DNA of 64,000 bases from JBBQXK01 sp052387255 (GCA_052387255.1 JBQTJI010000034.1:45304-109303); one strand, 5' to 3'. Numbered from the stretch's first letter, positions 51,065-59,920 are shown. Notes: a model not told the origin generated them from the sequence alone. Made by a program: numbers and translations.

Positions 51065-51804
51065 AGCGACGCCGTGATCCCCCCGTCGACGTACAGGATG
51101 TGCCCGTTGACGAAACTGGACGCGTCCGAGGCCAGGAACACGCAGGCCCCCACCAGTTCCTCGACCCGGCCCCACCGGCCGGCCGGTGTCCGTTTCTCCA
51201 GCCAAGCCGAGAATGCCGGATCGGCCACGAGGGCCGCGTTCAGGGGCGTGTCGAAGTACCCTGGTGCGATGGCGTTGCAGTTCAGGCCATGGCGCGCCCA
51301 GTCGGTCGCCATGCCCTTGGTCAGGTTGCCCACGGCCCCCTTGGTGGCCGTGTAGGGCGCGATGCCGGGACGGGCGAGGGCGGTCTGGACGCTTGCGATG
51401 TTGATGATCCGCCCCCGGCCCCGCCCGATCATGTGGCGCGCCACCGCCTGGCCCACGTGGAACACCGAGGCGATGTTGGTCTGCAGCAGCCGTTCGAACG
51501 CCTCGGGCGGGAAATCCTCCAGCGGCGCGCGGTGCTGCATGCCGGCGTTGTTCACCAGGATGTCGATGGCACCCTGGTCGGCCTCGAACCCGTCCACCGC
51601 CCTGCGCACGGCGTGGTGGTCGGTCGCGTCGAAGGGCAGCGTCCCGGCCCCCGGCAGCGATGCCGCCGCCGCCGCCAGCCGTTCGGGATCGCGCCCGTTC
51701 AGCACGACCGTCGCGCCCGCCGCCGCCAGCCCCCGTGCCAGGGCGAACCCGATCCCCTGCGACGATCCCGTCACCAGCGCCCGCCGCCCGGTCAGGTCGA
51801 ACAT
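51061..51804 (-). CDS. idnO: Gluconate 5-dehydrogenase (SDR)
   Basis: The 247-residue SDR has VTGSSQGIGFALARGL, NNAG, NIASVQTALARPG and the active-site YTATKGA, the pattern of IdnO/Gno, which reduces 5-ketogluconate to gluconate. The start MFDLTGRRALVTG at 51804 is the usual family N-terminus; ATG 51822 and TTG 51843 are also in frame. It is the first gene of the minus-strand operon, and a palindromic operator lies about 58 bases upstream. Confidence 0.9.
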   Translation of the reverse strand: MFDLTGRRALVTGSSQGIGFALARGLAAAGATVVLNGRDPERLAAAAASLPGAGTLPFDATDHHAVRRAVDGFEADQGAIDILVNNAGMQHRAPLEDFPPEAFERLLQTNIASVFHVGQAVARHMIGRGRGRIINIASVQTALARPGIAPYTATKGAVGNLTKGMATDWARHGLNCNAIAPGYFDTPLNAALVADPAFSAWLEKRTPAGRWGRVEELVGACVFLASDASSFVNGHILYVDGGITASL

Positions 51805-51861
51805 GCCCAGTCCCGCCACCATCGCCAGATTGCCCCTCGACAAGGTCTTGCCCCGACGGTT

Positions 51862-51877
51862 ATGTTATCGTTAACAT
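51862..51877. promoter_or_regulatory. Gluconate-type operator palindrome
   Basis: ATGTTA-TCGT-TAACAT has perfect six-base arms. It closely matches the Escherichia coli GntR/IdnR operator (ATGTTAC-type half-sites with TAACAT). It lies between idnO (minus) and the 2-ketoacid reductase gene (plus). It is the likely site for the LacI-family protein encoded at 48369-49385. Confidence 0.8.
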
Positions 51878-51906
51878 GACCTGTCAAGCCTCCAAGGACC
51901 CACCGC

Positions 51907-52851
51907 ATGACCAAGCCCGACATCCTGCAGGTCGCCCCCTATCCGGCCTGGGACCAGGAGCCGCTGGATGCGGCGTTCGCCATGCACCGGCTGGACCTGG
52001 CCCCGGACCGTGCGGCCTTTCTGGCCGAGGTGGGCCCGCGCATCCGGGCCATCGCCACGCGGGGCGACAAGGGCGCGGCGGCAGACCTGATCGCCGCCTG
52101 CCCGAACCTGCAACTGATCGCGGTCTACGGGGTCGGCTATGACGCCGTGGACATGGGGGCTGCGCGCGCGCGGGGCCTTGCCGTGACGAACACGCCCGGC
52201 GTGCTGGACGAGGATTGCGCCGATCTGGCGGTGGCGATGATGCTGGCGCTTGCCCGCGGCGTGGTCGGGGCCGAAGCCTGGGCGCGATCCGGCGACTGGG
52301 CGGCGAAGGGGTCGTTCCCGCTGCAGCGCCGGGTCTGGGGCCGACGGGCCGGTATCCTGGGGCTGGGGCGCATCGGGCGGGCGGTGGCCACCCGGCTGGC
52401 GGGGTTCGGGATGGACATCGCCTATGCGGCCCAAGGCCCCAAGGACACACCCGGCTGGGCCTTTGTCCCCGACCCCGTGGTCCTGGCCGCAAGGTCGGAT
52501 TTCCTGATCGTGACAGCCATCGCCAATGCCGCCACCAAGGCCATCGTCAACGCCGAGGTGCTGCGCGCCCTGGGGCCAGAGGGGGTGCTGGTCAACATCA
52601 GCCGCGCGCAGAACATCGACGAGGCGGCCCTGCTGGACGCGCTGGAGGCGGGCACCATCGGCGGGGCCGCGCTGGACGTGTTCGAGGGGGAACCTGCGCT
52701 GAACCCGCGCTTTTGCGCCCTGCCGAACGTGCTGTTGCAGCCCCACCACGCCAGCGGCACTGTGGCCACCCGCCGCGCCATGGGGCAACTGATGCGCGAC
52801 AATCTGGCGGCCCATTTCGCCGGGCAGCCGCTGCCGACGCCCGTGCCCTGA
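51907..52851 (+). CDS. D-isomer-specific 2-hydroxyacid dehydrogenase (2-ketogluconate/hydroxypyruvate reductase-like)
   Basis: The 314-residue enzyme has the NAD loop GILGLGRIGRAVATRL and the catalytic Arg (NISRAQ), Glu (FEGEPALN) and His (QPHHASG). The GVGYDAVD block is usual for GhrB/2-ketogluconate reductases. It is the first gene of the plus-strand arm and overlaps the idnD start by one base (TGATG). In this locus reduction of 2-ketogluconate to gluconate is a reasonable role; glyoxylate or hydroxypyruvate reduction is possible. Confidence 0.9.
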   Translation: MTKPDILQVAPYPAWDQEPLDAAFAMHRLDLAPDRAAFLAEVGPRIRAIATRGDKGAAADLIAACPNLQLIAVYGVGYDAVDMGAARARGLAVTNTPGVLDEDCADLAVAMMLALARGVVGAEAWARSGDWAAKGSFPLQRRVWGRRAGILGLGRIGRAVATRLAGFGMDIAYAAQGPKDTPGWAFVPDPVVLAARSDFLIVTAIANAATKAIVNAEVLRALGPEGVLVNISRAQNIDEAALLDALEAGTIGGAALDVFEGEPALNPRFCALPNVLLQPHHASGTVATRRAMGQLMRDNLAAHFAGQPLPTPVP

Positions 52852-53882
52852 TGCGCGCCGTCGTCATCCACGCCGCCCGCGACCTGCGGATCGAGGAGCG
52901 TACCGAGGACACCCCCGGCCCCGGCCAGCTGCGCCTGCGGCTGGCGACCGGGGGCGTCTGCGGGTCGGACCTGCACTACTACCACCACGGCGGTTTCGGC
53001 ACGGTGCGGCTGCGCGAGCCGATGATCCTGGGGCACGAGGTGTCGGCCCGGGTCGAGGATATCGGGCCGGGCGTCGCGGGGTTCACGCAAGGCCAGCTTG
53101 TCGCGGTGTCGCCCAGCCGACCCTGCGCGGCCTGCCGGTATTGCCTTGAGGGGCTGCCGAACCAGTGCCTGAACATGCGCTTCTACGGCTCGGCCATGCC
53201 GTTTCCGCACATCCAAGGGGCCTTCCGCGAGGTGCTGGTGGCGGATGCCACGCAATGCGTCGATGCGACCGGCCTGACCCCCGGTGAGGCGGCCATGGCC
53301 GAGCCGCTGGCGGTCACGCTGCATGCCACGGCGCGGGCGGGCGGCATGGTCGGGCGGCGCGTCCTGGTCACCGGCTGTGGGCCGATCGGGGTGCTGGCGA
53401 TCCTGTCGGCGCGGGCGGCGGGGGCGACCGAGATCGTCGCCACCGACCTGTCGGACTTCACGCTCGGCATCGCCGCACGCGTCGGCGCGGACCGCGTGAT
53501 CAACACGGGGCGCGAGCCAAAGGCTTTGGCGGCCTATGGCACCGACAAGGGCCATTTCGACCTGCTGTACGAATGCACCGGGGTGGCGGCGGCCCTGGCG
53601 GGCGGCATCGCGGCGCTGCGGCCGCGCGGCGTGATCCTGCAACTGGGGCTGGGGGGCGACATGACCCTGCCGATGATGGCGATCACGGCCAAGGAACTGG
53701 ACCTGCGCGGATCGTTCCGGTTCCATGCCGAATTTGCCACCGCCGTGGGCCTGATGCGCAGGGGGCAGGTCGATGTGAAACCGCTGATCACCCACACGCT
53801 GCCGCTGGAACAGGCCGAGGATGCGTTTCGGCTGGCGTCCGACCGGGGCCTGGCGATGAAGGCGCAGATCGAGTTTTCCTGA
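52851..53882 (+). CDS. idnD: L-idonate 5-dehydrogenase (zinc MDR)
   Basis: The 343-residue zinc-dependent alcohol dehydrogenase has CGSDLHYYHHGGFG and LGHEVS for the catalytic zinc, the structural-zinc cysteines in CAACRYCLEGLPNQC and the Rossmann loop VTGCGPIGVLA. The HYYHHGGFGTVRLREPM segment is characteristic of L-idonate 5-dehydrogenase, which forms 5-ketogluconate, the substrate of IdnO. Its ATG shares one base with the upstream stop. Confidence 0.92.
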   Translation: MRAVVIHAARDLRIEERTEDTPGPGQLRLRLATGGVCGSDLHYYHHGGFGTVRLREPMILGHEVSARVEDIGPGVAGFTQGQLVAVSPSRPCAACRYCLEGLPNQCLNMRFYGSAMPFPHIQGAFREVLVADATQCVDATGLTPGEAAMAEPLAVTLHATARAGGMVGRRVLVTGCGPIGVLAILSARAAGATEIVATDLSDFTLGIAARVGADRVINTGREPKALAAYGTDKGHFDLLYECTGVAAALAGGIAALRPRGVILQLGLGGDMTLPMMAITAKELDLRGSFRFHAEFATAVGLMRRGQVDVKPLITHTLPLEQAEDAFRLASDRGLAMKAQIEFS

Positions 53883-53904
53883 AGCTGTCGGAAGGGTGCG
53901 GGCC

Positions 53905-54795
53905 ATGTCGTTCTTCGAAGTCCACGATCCGCGCTTTGCTGCGTATGTGCTGGGCAACGCGCCGGTCAAGCGGATCGCCAGCGGGTTCGACTGGGTCGAG
54001 GGGCCGGTCTGGTTCGGCGACATGGGGTGCCTGTTGTTCTCGGACATCCCGAACGACCGCATCCTGCGCTGGACCGAGGAAGGCATCACGACCTTTCGCA
54101 CGCCGTCGCACTATGCCAATGGCCATACCCGCGACCGTCAGGGGCGGCTGGTCAGCTGTGAACACGGGACGCGGCGTGTGACGCGCACGGAATGGGACGG
54201 GTCGGTGACGGTGATCGCCGACGCCCATGCCGGCCACCGGCTGAACAGCCCGAACGACGTGGTGGTGGCGCAGGACGGCGGCATCTGGTTCAGCGATCCG
54301 CATTACGGGATCATGACCGACTACGAAGGATCCCGCGCCGAACAGGAACAGCCCTGCCATGTCTACCGGGTGGACCCCGTCGGCACCATCGAGGCGATGA
54401 TCACCGACATGCACTGTCCGAACGGGCTGTGCTTCAGCCCGGACGAACGCCTGCTGTACGTCGCCGACACCGGGCGGATGTCGATGCCCGACCCGCAGCA
54501 CATCCGCGTCTACGACATGGTGGACGGTCGCCCCGTGAACGGGCGGCATTTCCACAGCGTGGCACCCGGCTGTGCCGACGGCATGCGGGTGGACAGCGAC
54601 GGCAACCTGTGGTCCTCGGCCCGCGACGGGGTGCACTGCATCGCGCCGGATGGCACGCTGCTGGGGAAGATCCTGGTGCCCGAGGGGGTGTCGAACCTGT
54701 GCTTCGGGGGCCGGGCGAAGCACCGACTGTTCATCACCGCGACGACATCGGTCTACAGCGTGGTGCTGAACCGCCGGGGCGTGCAGGGGCCGTGA
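53905..54795 (+). CDS. SMP-30/gluconolactonase family lactonase
   Basis: The 296-residue six-bladed propeller has the SMP-30 motif set: ASGFDWVEGPVWF with the metal Glu, RLNSPNDVVVAQDGGIWFSD, CPNGLCFSPDERLLYVAD and the metal Asp in PGCADGMRVDSDGN. It opens sugar lactones to aldonic acids. ATG 53905 is chosen, with GAAGGG upstream; a GTG at 53896 is also in frame. It ends the plus-strand operon and would supply gluconate or a related acid to GntK. Confidence 0.92.
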   Translation: MSFFEVHDPRFAAYVLGNAPVKRIASGFDWVEGPVWFGDMGCLLFSDIPNDRILRWTEEGITTFRTPSHYANGHTRDRQGRLVSCEHGTRRVTRTEWDGSVTVIADAHAGHRLNSPNDVVVAQDGGIWFSDPHYGIMTDYEGSRAEQEQPCHVYRVDPVGTIEAMITDMHCPNGLCFSPDERLLYVADTGRMSMPDPQHIRVYDMVDGRPVNGRHFHSVAPGCADGMRVDSDGNLWSSARDGVHCIAPDGTLLGKILVPEGVSNLCFGGRAKHRLFITATTSVYSVVLNRRGVQGP

Positions 54796-54798
54796 GGC

Positions 54799-54822
54799 GG
54801 GCAGGCCCCGAAGGGCCTGCCC
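54799..54822. terminator. Hairpin between convergent lactonase and RTX genes
   Basis: A perfect nine-base stem GGGCAGGCC/GGCCTGCCC with a six-base loop begins three bases after the lactonase stop codon and lies just before the convergent RTX stop. No U-run follows. It probably serves as a bidirectional terminator or mRNA end. Confidence 0.65.
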
Positions 54823-54829
54823 CTGGGCA

Positions 54830-56185
54830 TCAGAAGATGAAATCGCCCTCGGTCACCGCAGCGCCGTTCGACAGGGTGATGGTCAGGTCGGCCATCATGT
54901 CGGCATCGGTATCGACGCCCACCGTCGTGACACCCGATGCCGTCATCACCGTCACGTCCGCGAACGACACGTCCAGCGCCCGCAGGTTGATCTTGTCCAG
55001 GCCCACGGCAAAGTCGATGATGATGTCGCCGGTGTCCTCTGCACCGTAGAACAGGAAGCTGTCGTTGCCGCCGCCCCCGATGAAGCTGTCGGCACCAAGG
55101 CCGCCGGTCAGCACGTCGTTCCCGGCACCGCCGACGAGAAAGTCGTTCCCCGCCCCGCCGATCAGCACGTCGTTCCCGGCCCCTGCGTTGGAATAGACCG
55201 CCACGGTTTCATCGCCATAGTCCAGACGGTTGCGGGCCGAAGTGCCCAGTTCGGCGATGCGGAACTGGTCGCCCCGCGCGGCCCCGCTGACCAGGTCGCG
55301 CACGTCGAACGTGGCACCCACGCCGGTCGCGACAAAGCGGATGCCCTCGTCGTCCAGACGCGCGAGGCTGCCGGTCAGGTTGCCCATGGCATCCTCGGCC
55401 TGCAGGCGGACGGCCAGGCCGCCGTCCTGGTTCGTCATCGTGCCCGCGTCGTTGGCGTTGTTGTTGCCGACTTCGGCGCTGGTGAAGGTCAGGCGCACCT
55501 GCGCCGTGCCGCCGACCAATACTGTGTCGTTCCCGGCCCCGGTATTGATCACGTCCTGTCCGTCGGTCGCCGGGTTGTAGATCATCGTGTCGTCGCCGAA
55601 GCCGCCGAAGACCATGTCGTCGCCGCCGCCGCCGATGAAGCTGTCGTTGCCGTTGCCGCCGGTCAGGCTGTCGCTGCCGCCGCCGCCGACGAGAAAGTCG
55701 TTGCCGCGACCGCCGACAACGGTGTCGTTGCCCATGCCGGCATTGACATAGACATCGCGCGTCTCGACCGCATAGCGGATGCGGTCACCGCCGAGGGTGC
55801 CCAGTTCGGCCAGGCTGAACATGTTGCCGCGCGACACGCCCGCGACCAGATCGCGCACGTCGAAGGTCAGCCCGTCGGTCTGCGAGTCAAAGATGATCCC
55901 CTCGTCGTCGAACCGGCTGACCGGACCGGTCAGCACGTCGCCCGCCCCTTCCAGCTGCACGCGCACGGCAAGGCCGCCGTCCTGGTTCGTCATCGTGCCC
56001 GCGTCATTGGCGTTGTCGTTGCCGACCTCGGCACTGGTGAAGGTCAGACGCACCTGGCTGGGGCTGCCACCGGCACCCGTCACCTGCACGGTATCGCGCC
56101 CGCCCAGCAGGTTGCCCGACATCGCGACGGGGGTGGGAACAAACAACATCTCGGTATCGGCTGCGTTGGAATAGGGACCGGCCAT
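54830..56185 (-). CDS. Secreted RTX calcium-binding protein with internal duplication
   Basis: The 451-residue protein lacks a signal peptide and ends in EGDFIF, as type I secretion substrates do. Two copies of a module of about 190 residues are visible. Each opens with QVRLTFTSAEVGN and NANDAGTMTNQDGGLAVR, continues through FDVRDLV and ends in RTX nonapeptides (GGAGND, GGGGSD, GGNGND types). A serralysin-type C-terminal domain follows (DIIIDFAVGLDKINLRAL). ATG 56185 has a strong GGAGGAA site. No type I exporter is in the window. Role unknown; surface or biofilm matrix is possible. Confidence 0.9.
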   Translation of the reverse strand: MAGPYSNAADTEMLFVPTPVAMSGNLLGGRDTVQVTGAGGSPSQVRLTFTSAEVGNDNANDAGTMTNQDGGLAVRVQLEGAGDVLTGPVSRFDDEGIIFDSQTDGLTFDVRDLVAGVSRGNMFSLAELGTLGGDRIRYAVETRDVYVNAGMGNDTVVGGRGNDFLVGGGGSDSLTGGNGNDSFIGGGGDDMVFGGFGDDTMIYNPATDGQDVINTGAGNDTVLVGGTAQVRLTFTSAEVGNNNANDAGTMTNQDGGLAVRLQAEDAMGNLTGSLARLDDEGIRFVATGVGATFDVRDLVSGAARGDQFRIAELGTSARNRLDYGDETVAVYSNAGAGNDVLIGGAGNDFLVGGAGNDVLTGGLGADSFIGGGGNDSFLFYGAEDTGDIIIDFAVGLDKINLRALDVSFADVTVMTASGVTTVGVDTDADMMADLTITLSNGAAVTEGDFIF

Positions 56186-56369
56186 GGGATTCCTCCAGTG
56201 TAACGTTGTCCAGGGCAGTGTTCGCCGGGGGCCGCGCGGTCGGCGACCGGGCCCGGAGGTCTGCATGTTGGGAAACGATCCACGGCGGCAGAAGTTTCTG
56301 CACCTGCCGGAAAACAGGCAGCTTCACGCAGGCGTGAAGGCGGGGGGGCCTGCTCCGTCGGGCCGCGGT

Positions 56370-57089
56370 TCAGGCCGCGATGAAGTCGCGCACGAAGGGG
56401 GTCGCGGGCCGGGCGCGGATGTCCTGCGGCTTGCCGATCTGCTCGATCCGGCCCATCGACATGACCACGACCATGTCCGCCAGTTCCATCGCCTCGTCCT
56501 GGTCGTGGGTCACGAACACGGTCGTCAGGCCGGTCTCGTCATGGATGTCGCGCAGGCCCTGGCGCAGTTCCTTGCGCACCTTGGCGTCCAGCGCGCCAAA
56601 GGGTTCGTCCAGCAAGAGCATGCGCTGCTCGATGGCAAGCGCCCGGGCCAGGGCCACGCGCTGCCGCTGGCCGCCGGACAGTTGCGACGGATAGCGTTTG
56701 CCGATGTCGGGCAACTGGATCAGCTCCAGCAGTTTCTGCACCCGCCGCGCGATCTCGGGCCTGGGGGGCCGCGTCGCGCGGGGGCGGGCGGTCAGGCCAT
56801 AGGCGATGTTGTCGAACACGGTCATGTGCCGGAACAGCGCGTAGGACTGGAACACGAACCCCGCGCGGCGGTCCTGCACGGTCAGGCCGCTGGCATCCTG
56901 CCCGTCGAACAGCACCCGCCCCGCCGTGGGAAACTCCAGCCCCCCCAGGATGCGCAGCAGCGTCGTCTTGCCCGACCCCGACGGACCGCGCAGTGCCACG
57001 AGTGCCCCCGAAGGGATCGCCAGCGACACCGGATGCAGGGCCGCCGTGGTACCGAACAGCTTCGAGATTTCGTCGATTTCGATGTGCAT
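56370..57089 (-). CDS. cysA: Sulfate ABC transporter ATP-binding protein CysA (short form)
   Basis: The 239-residue ATPase has Walker A GPSGSGKTTLL, the Q-loop FVFQSYALF, signature LSGGQRQRVALARAL, Walker B LLLDEPFGALD and the His of VFVTHDQDEA. It would power sulfate/thiosulfate import with CysT and CysW. Typical CysA is about 330-360 residues with a C-terminal regulatory domain; this one stops right after the ATPase (ATPFVRDFIAA). It follows cysW by 11 bases. Upstream genes of the operon are disrupted. Confidence 0.88.
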   Translation of the reverse strand: MHIEIDEISKLFGTTAALHPVSLAIPSGALVALRGPSGSGKTTLLRILGGLEFPTAGRVLFDGQDASGLTVQDRRAGFVFQSYALFRHMTVFDNIAYGLTARPRATRPPRPEIARRVQKLLELIQLPDIGKRYPSQLSGGQRQRVALARALAIEQRMLLLDEPFGALDAKVRKELRQGLRDIHDETGLTTVFVTHDQDEAMELADMVVVMSMGRIEQIGKPQDIRARPATPFVRDFIAA

Positions 57090-57100
57090 GTGGGGTCCCC

Positions 57101-57964
57101 CTAGTGGCGGTGGCTGGCGGCAAGCTGGTCCGCGTGGCGCAGTTCCAGCTCGGTCTTCAGAAGCAGCGTGACAAGGGCGAGGAAGGTCAGGACCGCCGCC
57201 ATCGAAAAGGCCGCGACCGACAGGTATTCGTTGTACAGCATCTCGATGGTGATCGGCATGGTCGCGGTCTGGCCCCGGATCTTGCCCGACACCACCGCGA
57301 CCGCGCCGAATTCCCCCATGGCGCGAGCGTTGCACAGCAGCACGCCATACAGCAGCGCCCACCGGATGTTGGGCAGCGTCACCGTCAGGAACACGCGCCA
57401 GCCGCCCGCGCCAAGGGTCAGCGCCGCCTCTTCCTCGGCCCGGCCCTGTTCGATCATCACCGGGATCAGTTCGCGCGCGACAAAGGGAAAGGTCACGAAC
57501 ATCGTGGCCAGGATGATGCCCGGCAGGGCAAAGACGATGGGGTACCCTTGCGCCACCAGCCAGCCGCCGACCAGCGAGTTGGCCCCGAACATCAACACGA
57601 TGCACAGCCCCGCGACGACCGGCGACACCGAGAAAAGCAGGTCGATCAGCGCGATCAGGAACGCCTTGCCGCGAAAGTCGAACTTGGTGATGAACCAGGC
57701 CGCCGCGATGCCGAAGACCGCGTTCAGCGGCACCGCGATGGCGGCGACGATCAGCGTCAGTTCGATGGCTGATCGTGCGTCGCGGTTGCCCAGGGACGCG
57801 ATGGCAGCGACCGCGCCCTGCCGCAGCGCCTCGACGAACACGGCGATCAGGGGGGCGAAGACCAGCAGCGCGATGCCGCCGACGGCGACGGCAATCAGGA
57901 TGCCGCGCACCGTTGCCGTCTCGTCGGTGGCGGCACGGAAGCGGGGGGGTGCGATGTCAGACAC
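57101..57964 (-). CDS. cysW: Sulfate ABC transporter permease CysW
   Basis: The 287-residue permease has six hydrophobic segments and the EAA loop (EEEAALTLGAGGWRVFLTVTLP). LLFSVSPVVAGLCIVLMFG and MGEFGAVAVVSGKIRGQT are characteristic of CysW. The GTG start at 57964 overlaps the end of the cysT frame by eight bases. It is intact, unlike its partner CysT. Confidence 0.92.
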   Translation of the reverse strand: MSDIAPPRFRAATDETATVRGILIAVAVGGIALLVFAPLIAVFVEALRQGAVAAIASLGNRDARSAIELTLIVAAIAVPLNAVFGIAAAWFITKFDFRGKAFLIALIDLLFSVSPVVAGLCIVLMFGANSLVGGWLVAQGYPIVFALPGIILATMFVTFPFVARELIPVMIEQGRAEEEAALTLGAGGWRVFLTVTLPNIRWALLYGVLLCNARAMGEFGAVAVVSGKIRGQTATMPITIEMLYNEYLSVAAFSMAAVLTFLALVTLLLKTELELRHADQLAASHRH

Positions 57965-58793
57965 AACCGATCCTCCTGCGGCTCCACACCTGGATGACGT
58001 TGATCGCCAGCAGCATGGCAAAGCTGATCAGCAGCATGGCGATGCCGATGGCCGCCGCGGCGTCGTAGTTGAACTCCTCCAGCTGGATCACGATCAGCAG
58101 GGGCGCGATTTCCGTCACCAGCGGGATGTTCCCCGCGATGAAGATGACCGATCCGTATTCCCCCACCGCCCGCGCCAGGGCCAGCGCAAACCCGGTCAGC
58201 GCCGCCGGGGCCAGCATCGGCAGGATGACGCGGTGCAAGGTGGTGAAGCGCGACGCGCACAGGGTGGCCGAGGCCTCTTCGACCTCGCGTTCGATCTCCT
58301 CGACCACGGGCTGCACCGTCCGGGTGACGAAGGGCGGACCGACGAAGACAAGGGTGATGAAGATGCCCCATTGGGTTTAGGCGACCTTCCAGCCGATCGA
58401 CGCCGCCAGCGACCCGAACGCACCGTTCGGGGCGTAAAGTGCTGTCAGCGCGATGCCCGCCACCGCCGTGGGCAGGGCAAAGGGCAGGTCGACCGCCGCA
58501 TCCAGGATGCGCCGTCCGGCAAAGCGATAGCGCACCAGCACCCAGGTCAGCAGCACCCCGAACACCAGGTTGAACAGGGCGGCGAACAGCGACAGGCGGA
58601 ACGACAGGAACAGCGCGGCCCAGACCCGTTCGCGGTTCACCGTCTCCCACATCCCCGAAATGCCGTAGCTGGCACCCTTCAGAAGAAGGGCGCCGATCGG
58701 CAGCAGGACCACAAGCGACAGCATCGTCAGGGTGGTCCCCAGGCTGAGCGAGAGGCCCGGCATCGGGGATCGGTGGATCAGCGGTCGGCCCAT
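57957..58793 (-). pseudogene. cysT: Sulfate permease cysT interrupted by an in-frame TAA
   Basis: The first 138 residues (58793-58380) are a normal CysT N-terminal half ending GSLAASIGWKVA. A TAA at 58379-58377 then stops translation. The same frame continues without shift as TQWGIFITLVFVG, TVQPVVEEIEREVEEAS and MGEYGS-type permease sequence to 57957. The family usually has Tyr at this position, so a single TAC or TAT to TAA change explains it. The downstream half has its own methionine but would lack the first transmembrane helices. The gene is called a nonsense pseudogene; a sequencing error is the alternative. Confidence 0.88.
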
Positions 58794-58805
58794 GCCCCTG
58801 CCCCC

Positions 58806-59783
58806 CTACTTCGGCACGTAGATCTGGTCGAAGATCCCGCCGTCGCCGAAGTGTTCGGGCTGTACCTTCGCCCAGCCGCCGAAGTGGACGATGTCCACGA
58901 GGTCAAGCTTGGGGAACCGCGCCACATCCTCGGGGTTGGCCGCCGAGGCATCCCAGCCCCGGTAGAAGTGCTTGAAGGCCAGGGCTTGCCCCTCGGGCGA
59001 GTACAGATAGTCCAGGTACGTCTGCGCCAGGGGGCGCGTTGCGTCGGTCACGTTGCCTTCGACCAGCGCCACCCGCGGCTCGGCCAGCACGCTGACCGAC
59101 GGCACCACGATGTCGAACTGATCGTCACCCAGTTCCTTCAGCGCCAGATAGGCCTCGTTCTCCCCGGCCAGCAGCACATCCCCGATGCCGCGCTGCGCAA
59201 ATGTGGTCGTCGACCCGCGCGCGCCGCTGTCCAGGACGGGCACGCTCCTGAACAGCTTGCCCACGAACGCCTGCGGGTCCTGCCTGTTCTACTCGGCCCA
59301 GGCCCAGGCGGCCAGATAATTCCACCGCGCGCCGCCGCTGGTCTTGGGGTTGGGCGTGATGACCTCGACCCCGTCGCCCACACCATCGCCCCAGTCCTTG
59401 AGACCCTTCGGGTTGCCCTCGCGCACCAGGAACACGATGGTGCTGGTGTAGGGGTTGGAGTTGTGCGGCAGCTTCGTCTGCCAGTCGGCAGGCAGCTTGC
59501 CCGCCGCCGCGATCTTATCGATGTCCGATGCCAGGGCCAGCGTCACCACCTGCGCCGCCAGCCCGTCGATCACCGCCCGCGCCCGTGAGCCCGATCCGCC
59601 ATGGCTGGTCTCGATCACCGGGGGTTCGTTGCCCAGATCGATCCAGTGCTTGGTGAAGGCCTCGTTGACCTCGCGGTAGAGCTCGCGCGTCGGGTCGTAG
59701 CTCACGTTCAGCAGGGTTTCCGCCGACACCGGGGCGGGTGCCGCCCCGAAGGCCACCACCGCCAGCGCCAGGGCCGACAGCAA
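58806..59783 (-). pseudogene. Sulfate-binding protein gene with internal TAG and no ATG
   Basis: The frame encodes a sulfate-binding protein (Sbp/CysP family). A signal peptide (LSALALAVVAFGAAPAPVSA) is followed by LLNVSYDPTRELYREVNEAF, SHGGSGSRARAVIDGL, PNPKTSGGARWNYLAAWAW, a TAG at about 59288-59286, then FVGKLFRSVPVLDSGARGST and YLYSPEGQALAFKHFYR. Both halves are in one frame. No ATG or GTG precedes the signal peptide; only a TTG at 59783. A small frame at 59708-59920 overlaps the signal-peptide region out of phase. Together these suggest decay by nonsense plus a 5' rearrangement. Confidence 0.85.
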
Positions 59784-59920
59784 GCCCCTACAAGTCGCGG
59801 CACCGGCCAGCCAGTCAGCCGTTCGCGCCCGGTTTCGACCGTCACCCGGCCATCCGTGTGGTCGGCCACGCGCAGGCCCTGGGCGGTGATCTCTCCGGCA
59901 ACGCGGATCGTGGTCAGCAT
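59708..59920 (-). CDS. Small unknown protein, C-terminus running into the sbp signal-peptide region
   Basis: This 70-residue frame starts at ATG 59920 after a good AGGAG. Its first 41 residues (MLTTIRVAGEITAQGLRVAD, then DGRVTVETGRERLTGWPVP) look like a genuine small beta-rich protein. The last 30 residues are Arg/Trp-rich and read the sbp signal-peptide DNA in another frame, so the true C-terminus may have been lost at a junction near 59800. I do not recognise the family. Confidence 0.5.
   Translation of the reverse strand: MLTTIRVAGEITAQGLRVADHTDGRVTVETGRERLTGWPVPRLVGACCRPWRWRWWPSGRHPPRCRRKPC

Noticed and set aside
58377..58379. Stop codon in cysT considered as recoding (readthrough or selenocysteine/pyrrolysine)
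   Set aside because: The codon is TAA, no stem-loop or special context is visible, and a second, different stop lies in the next gene.
57168..59588. 806-codon plus-strand frame opposite the sulfate transporter genes
   Set aside because: Although the minus-strand genes carry stops, the protein sequence on the minus strand is clearly CysW, CysT and Sbp, and the plus-strand frame has no recognisable motif.
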